Notes under the pieces: model-generated
Told to the model about the DNA's origin: nothing
What the model saw: only the letters and a program-made list of their open reading frames with translations
Database searches by the model: none
Assembly: GCA_963807865.1 (NCBI GenBank)
Contig: CAWEDK010000012.1
Coordinates: forward strand, 124,001 to 188,000
DNA from: VAZQ01 sp963807865
GTDB taxonomy: Bacteria > Pseudomonadota > Alphaproteobacteria > Rhizobiales > Xanthobacteraceae
DNA length: 64,000 bases
Direction: 5' to 3'
Part shown: positions 31,970 through 39,319 of the stretch, piece by piece
Layout of the letters: each line of letters begins with the position of its first letter
Position numbering within the stretch: position 1 is the first letter of the stretch
Made by a program: the position numbers and the translations under genes

Positions 31970-32806
31970 TCATGCATTCACCGAGTTGAAGAATCCGTTA
32001 GACCCGGTCAGCAACGCTTGAAGCCCTTGCACTCCGGAGCAATCGCCGACGCCGACAGGTGCTGCCGGCCAATCCCAGCATTTCAGTTTCCAATCGCCGC
32101 CTTCGACCGCCAGCGCGGCCTGATAGCCGTCGCCTCCCTCCAACGCGTGCAGAGTCCAGCGGTGAACCTCGGCGGGATCGTGCCGGGTTGCGATGAGTCG
32201 TGGTTGGTCTCCAGGAAGAAAGGACACGTCGAACTGCGCGAGCGGAAGCGACAGGCCGTCGCCCCTCGCCTTCAGGTATGCTTCTTTTCGCGTCCAGCAC
32301 GCGAAAAACGCCGCGCACCGCAGAGCTGGCGCAACGGTGGCCAGCGCCCTGCATTCGTCGGCCGAAAAGAACCGTGCCGCAATTTCCTTCGCCGCCACAT
32401 CCGTGCGCATTCGCTCGATGTCGACGCCGAGGGCGCGGCCGCGACTGAGCGCAATGAGAACGAGATCGCCGGAATGGGACAGGTTGAACTGCATGGACGG
32501 GTGCAGTCCACCGGCCAAGATCGGTTTGCCGAATGCATTATACTGGAACTGAACTTCATCCGCGCGCCTGCCGAGACAATGACCGAGCAGCAGCCGCGAC
32601 AAGCCGCGCGCCAGCACGCAACGATTGCGGTCCGCCTCGAAATGAAACTCGTCGGCACGCTCGCGCTCCTCGGGGGACAAGAGATGCATCAGACTCGCGA
32701 GGTGGCCCTGCACCTGATCCAAGCTGGCGCGCCAGACGTGAACCTCATCCTGCGGCAAGACATAGACGCCGCGCGGGGAGTGCCACACAGTGCCGCTGCA
32801 GCTCAT
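31970..32806 (-). CDS. 4'-phosphopantetheinyl transferase, Sfp type
   Basis: Transfers phosphopantetheine from CoA to the carrier serines of the PKS and the AMP-ligase. Family hallmarks are FGKPIL, FNLSHSGDLVLIAL, the magnesium-binding LGVDIERMR and the FxxxWTRKEAYLKARGDGL helix; these are the P1-P3 motifs of Sfp/Gsp enzymes. At 278 residues it is of usual length. It is the first gene of the minus-strand biosynthetic operon, about 145 bases ahead of the methyltransferase. Its presence supports the cluster being self-sufficient for carrier activation. Confidence 0.92.
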   Translation of the reverse strand: MSCSGTVWHSPRGVYVLPQDEVHVWRASLDQVQGHLASLMHLLSPEERERADEFHFEADRNRCVLARGLSRLLLGHCLGRRADEVQFQYNAFGKPILAGGLHPSMQFNLSHSGDLVLIALSRGRALGVDIERMRTDVAAKEIAARFFSADECRALATVAPALRCAAFFACWTRKEAYLKARGDGLSLPLAQFDVSFLPGDQPRLIATRHDPAEVHRWTLHALEGGDGYQAALAVEGGDWKLKCWDWPAAPVGVGDCSGVQGLQALLTGSNGFFNSVNA

Positions 32807-32969
32807 TCATCAACTCATTGAAAAAAGTCGGGATCGGCAGTCGTGCGGTTCCAGCGATAAACAATCCGATCAAAGCCGGCCGCGGCGACGCCAAACTGCA
32901 TCAGATCGAAAACCCGCATGTCCTCCCGCAGCGTCAGCAGATCGCTGCGGCGGTGGCGGGCGCCAGCGC

Positions 32970-34583
32970 TCACCGTGCCTGCTGCGTCGGCAGCGCCGGC
33001 AGCGTCGTGATCGCGATGCTTACCGTCCCGTCAGCCTCTGCGATCACGCGCAAGATCTTCGAATCGAACTCAATACTGCCGAGGCGCAGGTCGGTGACGT
33101 CGGCGTCGACGCGCACGCCCTGTGTACTCCTCTCGAATTCGGTGCTCATTGCCTCGATGCCCTTGCGGGCATTCGCGGCGATCGGTTTGAGGTCGATTTT
33201 CGCGTTCTCCATCAGCGCCTTTTCTACATAGGGCAACGCCGCGCGCGCCGCCACGCCGAGGACGCCGAAGGCCGCCTCCGACTGAACGTCGAGCGAGACG
33301 TCCTCAACTTCCAAAGTTTGCTGCCTGCGATCAAGCGCCGGCCGCCCCCAGACGTGGACGGTCGCCTCCGCACCCAGGCCGAACCAGGTCTTGTGCTCGT
33401 TGGCCTTGACCCGCAACGAGATCAGCAGGCGGCCGCCGGAGGCCGCAACATTGACGCCCCTCACCGTAGCCGTGAATGCGCCGCCCTTGTCCAAAGGAAA
33501 GGTCTTGCCGAGAAGTTGCGCTTCCATCAGGCGGCTGATTTCCGTGAAGGGAATGTCGATCGGCACGCCGATATTGACGTGCCCCCGCTCCATTTGCGGG
33601 ACCAGTTCCAATTGTGCCGGGAAGGGACAATCGGGATTGGTTTTCTCGCTTACGATGCGAGTCTCGGCCTGTATGCCGAACGTGAGCGTGACCGAGGATC
33701 GGTCAATGCTGGGCTGCGCCGCGAAGGCTTGAGTCGGACGTACTTCCAGCCAAAGATTCGGCATGCCAGCGGCAACCGCGCCGAGCGAGATCGAACGGCA
33801 CATCTTGGCCCATTCTTCTCGCGCAGCCTGTTCGATGAAGGGACTGTCGCCCATTCGCGACTGCAACGACGTGATCTGCTCATTAACAGTCCGCTCCACC
33901 ATCGGCTTCATTTCCTTGGACAGGCTGAACTTCATGCCCATGATGTCCGCGGACGCTTGGCCGATGGTGACGACCGCTGCAAGATTCGGCTGGACTCGCC
34001 ATCCCGGCAGCAGGCTCGGCCGCGCCGTCAACTCGACGTTGCCGCTGATGTCGATGCGTTGTTCGGTCTGACTCCGACCGCCCGGTGGCGGACCGTATCC
34101 GCCAGGAGGATCGAAGAAGCCAGGGGGACCGCGGTAGCCAGGGGGAACGCCGCCCGTCCCGGGAGGCCCGAATTGACCACTCGCGCGGAGCGTCCCGTTC
34201 AGTGCGGTCGACAGAAAGAGGCCGTCGGGCCCGCCCGACAAGGCAAACGTCCCGCGCGTGTAGGACCAGGTGAGGTCGGGACCGCTCCCGCCGCCATAGG
34301 GGCTGGGCATGCCGCCGTACGGGCTCGTCGGCATCTCGAGCTTGCCGGAGGCCTCAAGCGGAGCCTTCTCCATCGCATCGCGAATGGCGGAGAGCGCGAC
34401 GACCGCAGGCAGCACGATCCGCGAACTGCGGGTGACCGGCGCCAGCGGGGGCATCTCGACCAGCGTCGGACGCCGGTCTCCGAGGCCCGGCGATAGCCAT
34501 TTCATCGCCCCCCAGACGGCACCCAACGACAAGACCACGACAACCAGGGCGCCGACGGCGATCTTCTTGCCTGGCCCACGCAT
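32970..34583 (-). CDS. DUF4403-family membrane-anchored periplasmic protein
   Basis: Start ATG 34583 gives a 13-residue basic lead and a membrane anchor (VGALVVVVLSLGAVWGAMKW). It is followed by an unusual Pro/Gly/Tyr-rich insert (residues about 85-155, with PSPYGGGSGP and FGPPGTGGVPPGYRGPPG), then the DUF4403 body: LLPGWRVQPNLAA, WLEVRPTQAFAAQPSI, and FTEISRLMEAQLLGKTF. The family has internal lipid-binding-like repeats and unknown function. It is transcribed away from the gene at 34910, with a CRP-type site between them. The low-complexity insert is not typical of the family as I know it and may be a flexible linker. Confidence 0.75.
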   Translation of the reverse strand: MRGPGKKIAVGALVVVVLSLGAVWGAMKWLSPGLGDRRPTLVEMPPLAPVTRSSRIVLPAVVALSAIRDAMEKAPLEASGKLEMPTSPYGGMPSPYGGGSGPDLTWSYTRGTFALSGGPDGLFLSTALNGTLRASGQFGPPGTGGVPPGYRGPPGFFDPPGGYGPPPGGRSQTEQRIDISGNVELTARPSLLPGWRVQPNLAAVVTIGQASADIMGMKFSLSKEMKPMVERTVNEQITSLQSRMGDSPFIEQAAREEWAKMCRSISLGAVAAGMPNLWLEVRPTQAFAAQPSIDRSSVTLTFGIQAETRIVSEKTNPDCPFPAQLELVPQMERGHVNIGVPIDIPFTEISRLMEAQLLGKTFPLDKGGAFTATVRGVNVAASGGRLLISLRVKANEHKTWFGLGAEATVHVWGRPALDRRQQTLEVEDVSLDVQSEAAFGVLGVAARAALPYVEKALMENAKIDLKPIAANARKGIEAMSTEFERSTQGVRVDADVTDLRLGSIEFDSKILRVIAEADGTVSIAITTLPALPTQQAR

Positions 34584-34818
34584 GCCCAGCGATCCTTTCG
34601 TGATTTCAAGCTCAACTATAGGTGAAAACCGATGATGGCGCCAGCAAGACAGGCTCACCAGCCGGGATTAACCGCGCCGCCACCCGCGAGAGGGGGCTGG
34701 TTTGTGCGCATCGGCAAAAACCTCCCGACGCGTCGCCGATCCATCGTTATGCGAGGAAACCGCCCTCATTTCGTGGCCGCTGAGGGGCTCGACCCGGCCG
34801 GGCGCAATAGCGCTCTTT

Positions 34819-34834
34819 TGTGATCAAGATCACA
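34819..34834. promoter_or_regulatory. CRP-type palindrome TGTGA-N6-TCACA
   Basis: The 16-bp palindrome TGTGATCAAGATCACA matches the enterobacterial CRP consensus half-sites exactly and also contains a TGATCAAGATCA core that an FNR-type regulator could bind. It lies about 75 bases upstream of the start at 34910 and about 235 bases upstream of the divergent DUF4403 gene. An adenylate cyclase is encoded 5 kb downstream. Confidence 0.6.
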
Positions 34835-34909
34835 TCGCGAATGCGGTGACCGTTTTAGGGTCGGATTGTCGAAATGGGCCGCGTCCTTGAACGCCCGATG
34901 GAGGTTCTC

Positions 34910-35491
34910 ATGCTGGAAACTCGCACCCCGCTTTTGATTTCGGCCGCTGCTGCCATGTTCCTCATGGCCGCGTGCACGGGTGCCGAAGCCGGGTTTCTTT
35001 GCAAACGAGGCTTTGGAGGGTTCCAAAGGTCCTATAATTACACACCCCCCGAGCGGATCAGCAGGACCTATGCGAAGGCGCCGACCTATCAGGGAGTCTC
35101 GAAGGCGGCGAACAACCAGGAGGTCCCGAAGGCGGCAAGTCAGAAGCGCCCGGTCGAAAATCCGCCCAAGTCCGTCACCATCGCAAGTGCGAAACCCGCC
35201 GCCACTGCCGATACGGCGGCTTCGACCCCGACCCCGATCCCGGTCGCAACTCCAACCAATACGTGCGTGGTCAAGGAATATTTGGACACCGGCGCGGTCC
35301 AGTTCAGGGACACCTGTACGAAAGAATGGGCGATCAATTCAATCGATAGTGATGCGAAAACCTCGAAGATCCGTAGCGCTTGCTTGACCAAACAGAACAA
35401 CCAGAACGGCGTCGTGATATTCAAGGATGTCTGTACTGGCGAATGGGCGATGAATACCGCGAAGCAGATGGCTCTGGCGAACGCCCAGTAG
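34910..35491 (+). CDS. Secreted or lipoprotein-like protein with two cysteine repeats
   Basis: ATG at 34910 has GGAGG 5-6 bases upstream. The N-terminus is a signal peptide with a possible lipobox (FLMAAC) and a later cleavage site after GAEA. Residues about 30-110 are Pro/Ala/Thr-rich and low in order. The C-terminal half holds two copies of a roughly 30-residue unit, CVVKEYLDTGAVQFRDTC-KEWAINS and CLTKQNNQNGVVIFKDVC-GEWAMNT, each with two cysteines that could form a disulfide. I do not recognise a named family. The CRP-type palindrome upstream suggests control by a cyclic-nucleotide or redox regulator. Confidence 0.75.
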   Translation: MLETRTPLLISAAAAMFLMAACTGAEAGFLCKRGFGGFQRSYNYTPPERISRTYAKAPTYQGVSKAANNQEVPKAASQKRPVENPPKSVTIASAKPAATADTAASTPTPIPVATPTNTCVVKEYLDTGAVQFRDTCTKEWAINSIDSDAKTSKIRSACLTKQNNQNGVVIFKDVCTGEWAMNTAKQMALANAQ

Positions 35492-35798
35492 TCGCGGCGC
35501 CCCCAAATGGTCGAGGGCCCGGCTTCGGTCGGACTCTCGTTGGCGAGGCGAACCGGCACAGGTTCGAAATGCGGCAGATTGGCAATTCCGGTCGGCGAAG
35601 TGGAGGTGCTATTATCAATAACAATGAAATTACTTGGCATGAACTGGCGCACCATCAACATTGCTTGTGGGCGCTTCAAAGGTTATAATTCCCATGCGAC
35701 AATTACATCAACGGCGTCCAAATTGGCTTCGTGAGGAAGACTGTGCGCGCCTGTTGTCTGGTCGTCTCCAAGCTCGCGAACGATGGGAGCGCTTGAGC
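35492..35798. other. Leader region of the caspase-like operon
   Basis: No gene seen in about 300 bases. It contains the promoter-like sequence near 35661-35689 and the start region of the operon. Confidence 0.4.
35661..35689 (+). promoter_or_regulatory. Possible sigma-70-type promoter
   Basis: TTGCTT and a perfect TATAAT are separated by 17 bases, about 110 bases before the ATG at 35799. The -10 element is strong and the -35 is only half-matching. Confidence 0.4.
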
Positions 35799-37865
35799 AT
35801 GGCTTACGTGAATTCGCGTCTGATCCTACTCCTTTTCGTATCGGCGCTCGTTGTGGCAACCGGCGTTTGCCAAGTTTCCGCCCAGCAAAGCGGCAGCCGG
35901 GTGGCGTTGCTCATCGGCAACGCAGATTATCCCGACGCCGAAGGGCCACTGAAGGAAACACTGAGCAACACCCGCGCCCTTGCCGATGAGCTCAAGCGAC
36001 AGGGGTTCGAAGTCGACGTTGGAGAGAACCTTACCAGGGAGGCGATGCGAGCCGCGATCGAACAATTCTACGGCAAGATCAAGCCCGACTCGACCGCCCT
36101 GATTTTCTTCAGTGGATATGGAATTCAATCGAACCGGCAGACCTATATCGTTCCGGTCAATTCGCAGATTTGGACCGAAGCTGACGTGCGTCGTGACGGA
36201 TTCAATCTCGATTCGATCCTGGCCGAGATGAATTCCAAGGGTGCGCGCGTCAAGATTGCCATTCTCGACGCGTCGCGGAGAAATCCGTTCGAGCGTCGCT
36301 TCCGCAGCGTTCCAGCCGGGCTCGCGCCGGTCATTGCTCCCAAGAACACCGCGGTGATGTACGCTGCCGCACCGAGCATGGTGGTGAGAGACGGCGACCG
36401 TCAGCTGTTCGTGGCCGAGTTGCTCAAGGCGATCCGATCGCCGGGCAAAATCGAAGAGGTTTTCAACCGCACCCTCTCCGGTGTGTCGCAGGCGTCCCAG
36501 GGCGAGCAGGCCCCGTGGTTTTCGTCATCGCTGATCGACGAATTTTCATTCACTACGCAGACCGCGCGCCCATCAACTCCGCCGCCGCAGGATCGCGAAG
36601 CGGCTGCGCGGAACGAGTACCAGTCTGCCGAGCGCACCGGCACGAGGAGGGCCTGGGAGGACTTCCTCGCCAGGTATCCCTCAGGCCGCTATTCCGACCT
36701 TGCACGCGACCGGCTCGCTAAGCTGGATACCTCCCCGCAGAAGCCCGATTCCGACATCAACGCGCGGAACGAGTACCAGTCCGCCGAGCGCACTGGCACG
36801 AGGAGGGCCTGGGAGGATTTCCTCGCCAAATATCCCTCGGGCCGCTATTCCGACCTTGCACGCGACCGGCTCGCTAAGCTGGATACCTCCCCGCAGAAGC
36901 CCGATCCCGACATTAATGCGCGGAACGAGTACCAGTCCGCAGAGCGCACCGGCACGAGGAGGGCCTGGGAGGATTTCCTCGCCAAATATCCCTCGGGCCG
37001 CTATTCCGACCTAGCACGCGACCGGCTCGCTAAGCTGGATACCTCCCCGCAGAAGCCCGATCCCGACATCAATGCCCGGAACGAGTACCAGTCCGCAGAG
37101 CGCACCGGCACGCGGAAGGCGTGGGAGGATTTCCTCGCCAGGTATCCCTCGGGACGCTATGCCGACCTTGCGCGCGACCGGCTCGCTAAGCTGGATCCTT
37201 CCCCGCAGAAGCCCGATCCCGACGTCAATGCGCGGAACGAGTACCAGTCCGCCGAGCGCATCGGAACGCGGAAGGCCTGGGAGGATTTCCTCGCCAGGTA
37301 TCCCTCGGGCCGCTATTCCGACCTCGCTCGCGACCGGCTCGCAGCACTAGGTAAGTCAAACACCCGCTCAGACGACCCCGCCATTCGGGAACTCGACAAC
37401 CGTCTGCAACTCAACCCCAACGATGCCACCGCGTATTACAAGCGCGGTCTGCTTTTTGCGCAGTTCGGAGATTTTCAGCGCGCCCTTCAGGATTTCGATC
37501 AGACCCTGCGTCTCAATCCAAAGGATGCCGAATCGCTCAACAACCGCTGTTGGGTGCGCGCCATTGTCGGCGAATTGCAGCCTGCGCTGAGGGATTGCGA
37601 CGAAGCCCTGCAGATCCGGCCCGGCTTCGCCGATGCCCTGGACAGCCGCGGCTTTGTCAGCCTCAAATTGGGGCAACTGGTCAAGGCGATCGCCGACTAC
37701 GACCTTGCGATACGGATTGATCCCAAGCGCGCATCGTCCCTGTACGGGCGCGGGATAGCCAAGATACGGACCAGCAATACGGCAGCCGGAAACCACGACA
37801 TTGCGGCGGCAAAGGCCATCCAGCCCAACATCGCCACTGAGTTTGCTGGCTACGGCGTACGCTGA
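35799..37865 (+). CDS. Secreted pseudo-caspase (p20-like domain, His and Cys replaced) with five 52-residue repeats and TPRs
   Basis: ATG at 35799 gives a signal peptide (SRLILLLFVSALVVATGVC...VSAQ). Then a caspase/C14 p20-like fold: RVALLIGNADYPDAEGPLKE, the strand ALIFFSGYGIQ, and KIAILDASRRNPFE. In active orthocaspases these read SGHG and DACR; here the catalytic His is Tyr and the catalytic Cys is Ser, so it should be proteolytically inactive. Five tandem 52-residue repeats follow (consensus RNEYQSAERTGTRRAWEDFL then ARYPSGRYSDLARDRLAKLD), then about four TPR-like units (YYKRGLLFAQFGDFQRALQD). Non-catalytic p20 variants are known in Rhizobiales. It heads a four-gene operon with OmpA-like, secreted and CHASE2-cyclase proteins and is likely periplasmic. 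Confidence 0.85.
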   Translation: MAYVNSRLILLLFVSALVVATGVCQVSAQQSGSRVALLIGNADYPDAEGPLKETLSNTRALADELKRQGFEVDVGENLTREAMRAAIEQFYGKIKPDSTALIFFSGYGIQSNRQTYIVPVNSQIWTEADVRRDGFNLDSILAEMNSKGARVKIAILDASRRNPFERRFRSVPAGLAPVIAPKNTAVMYAAAPSMVVRDGDRQLFVAELLKAIRSPGKIEEVFNRTLSGVSQASQGEQAPWFSSSLIDEFSFTTQTARPSTPPPQDREAAARNEYQSAERTGTRRAWEDFLARYPSGRYSDLARDRLAKLDTSPQKPDSDINARNEYQSAERTGTRRAWEDFLAKYPSGRYSDLARDRLAKLDTSPQKPDPDINARNEYQSAERTGTRRAWEDFLAKYPSGRYSDLARDRLAKLDTSPQKPDPDINARNEYQSAERTGTRKAWEDFLARYPSGRYADLARDRLAKLDPSPQKPDPDVNARNEYQSAERIGTRKAWEDFLARYPSGRYSDLARDRLAALGKSNTRSDDPAIRELDNRLQLNPNDATAYYKRGLLFAQFGDFQRALQDFDQTLRLNPKDAESLNNRCWVRAIVGELQPALRDCDEALQIRPGFADALDSRGFVSLKLGQLVKAIADYDLAIRIDPKRASSLYGRGIAKIRTSNTAAGNHDIAAAKAIQPNIATEFAGYGVR
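36602..37345 (+). repeat. Five tandem 156-bp coding repeats
   Basis: The marker GAACGAGTAC occurs at 36611, 36767, 36923, 37079 and 37235, an exact 156-base period (52 codons). Units 2 and 3 are nearly identical at DNA level, which indicates recent expansion. All lie in frame inside the pseudo-caspase gene. Confidence 0.95.
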
Positions 37866-37894
37866 CAACCAACTCGATGGAACTGGAGTGACCA

Positions 37895-38530
37895 ATGTCA
37901 ACAACACCCAACCGGCTCAAGGTCAATTTCATCTGTCTGGTTTTGGCGGCAGCACTGGCCCTGCCCACAGGTATCGGATTCGCTCTCGCCGCCGAGCAGC
38001 CCTCGGCGGAACAGATCATCAGGGCGCTAAAGCCTCCCAGGGTCACGCGCGGCCTCACCACGTCGCCGGCCGACACCGCTCGCGCCAACGAGAATGAACG
38101 CTTCGTTGAAACATTGCGCAACAGGGCGACTCGTTCGCTCACGACCGACGAGCGCAGCAGGATCGCATCGATCGCCAAGGAGAGGCCGAGCATCGATCTC
38201 GAGATCAACTTCGATCTCAACTCGGCCAATATCAGGCCGTCGTCGATGTCCCAGGTTACGGCTCTCGGTGAGGCGCTGACGAGCGCTGACCTCAAGGGTC
38301 GCACCTTTGTCCTCGCGGGTCACACCGACGCCATGGGCGATCCAACCTACAATCAGAGCCTGTCGGAGCAGCGCTCGGATGCGGTAAAGCGTTTTCTGAT
38401 GGAAAAGTACGGAATCGACGCGAGCCATTTAGTGACAGTCGGGCACGGCAAGACCCAACTGAAGAAACCAACCAATCCCTATGCGGCTGAGAACCGCCGC
38501 GTGCAGGTCGTCAATGTCGCCGATAAATAG
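37895..38530 (+). CDS. OmpA-family peptidoglycan-binding protein
   Basis: ATG at 37895 with GGAG upstream. A signal peptide (LNFICLVLAAALALPTG region, ending in ALAAEQ) precedes a conserved stretch EQIIRALKPPRVTRGL and the OmpA C-terminal domain: LEINFDLNSANI, AGHTDAMGDP, NQSLSEQRSDAVKRFL and AENRRVQVV. The canonical GHTD is present, unlike the GYTD of the paralogue at the start of the window. It should sit in the periplasm and bind peptidoglycan. It follows the pseudo-caspase gene by 29 bases, as second gene of the operon. Confidence 0.88.
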   Translation: MSTTPNRLKVNFICLVLAAALALPTGIGFALAAEQPSAEQIIRALKPPRVTRGLTTSPADTARANENERFVETLRNRATRSLTTDERSRIASIAKERPSIDLEINFDLNSANIRPSSMSQVTALGEALTSADLKGRTFVLAGHTDAMGDPTYNQSLSEQRSDAVKRFLMEKYGIDASHLVTVGHGKTQLKKPTNPYAAENRRVQVVNVADK

Positions 38531-38617
38531 CGGAGGCAGCGGCCTTCGCCACGACAGGTAAGGCCCGCCGAACGGCATCCGTCGGCAGGATCCGGTATTG
38601 TTCCGCGGAGATGAAGA

Positions 38618-39313
38618 ATGGAACTTCAATTCCCCAATCGCAGACGCAGCGTGAATAGCGCGAAAATCATGAAGGCCGTTGTCGTCTCGTTGGTCCTGGG
38701 CCTGGGCGGTGGCATTTCTCATTCTGCTGCGCAGGGAGCCGATCCCGATGTTGCTTATGTGGAGTCGGTGCGGGGACGTGTGGTTGCCTCCGCTCAGGAG
38801 GCCCCAACGCCGCTCGACCTTCTCGATATCATCGGCGATCGGACCCGGCTGGATCTGCCGGCGAACAGTGAATTGCGTATTTGCCATTACCGGACGGGCA
38901 AAATTCATACGTTGCGGGGACCGCTGCGCGCTTCGATCTCCGCATCCGGCGTGACAGCAGAAAACGGCAAGGCGATCGATGCCACCTCGGAGACGTGTGC
39001 CGCCCCCGTGATCTCGACCTTTCAGGGAGGATTTGTCACCCGCAGCGCTGGCATGACGACGGCGAAAGTCCCGTTGCGACCGAGCATCAAGGTCGTCGAA
39101 CGCGGGGCCAACCCGATCCGCAAGATAACACTCTGGGATGATATGCATCGGCCGGTGCCGGTGAGTTTCGCCCGCAATACGGGGCGTCCGGTCCTTGAGC
39201 AGGACAAGTCGTACCTGCTGGTCGTCGAGCAGCGCGATGGCGACGAATTGAAGATGCTGCTGCAGGCGAGCGGGGCAAACCAATCGGGCCCGCTAATCGT
39301 CGTGGTTCGGTAG
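38618..39313 (+). CDS. Secreted protein, FecR-like fold suspected
   Basis: About 231 residues. ATG 38618 has GGAGA upstream; a later ATG at 38669 gives a more typical signal peptide (MKAVVVSLVLGLGGGISHSA). The mature part begins VAYVESVRGRVVA and continues with LLDIIGDRTRLDLPANSEL and LRGPLRASIS, a pattern reminiscent of the periplasmic FecR-type beta-sandwich used in signalling. No transmembrane segment is seen after the signal peptide. It lies between the OmpA-like gene and the CHASE2 cyclase with 6 bases to the latter, so it may supply the periplasmic ligand or sensor for the cyclase. The FecR assignment is tentative. Confidence 0.65.
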   Translation: MELQFPNRRRSVNSAKIMKAVVVSLVLGLGGGISHSAAQGADPDVAYVESVRGRVVASAQEAPTPLDLLDIIGDRTRLDLPANSELRICHYRTGKIHTLRGPLRASISASGVTAENGKAIDATSETCAAPVISTFQGGFVTRSAGMTTAKVPLRPSIKVVERGANPIRKITLWDDMHRPVPVSFARNTGRPVLEQDKSYLLVVEQRDGDELKMLLQASGANQSGPLIVVVR

Positions 39314-39319
39314 TCGCTT

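Noticed and set aside
32790..34496. 568-codon plus-strand open frame, longer than many real genes
   Set aside because: Antisense to the DUF4403 gene; Arg/Asp/Gln-rich low-complexity translation with no motif.
36602..37345. CRISPR-like regular repeat spacing
   Set aside because: Units are 156 bases, contiguous and in frame within a coding gene; there are no unique spacers and no cas genes.
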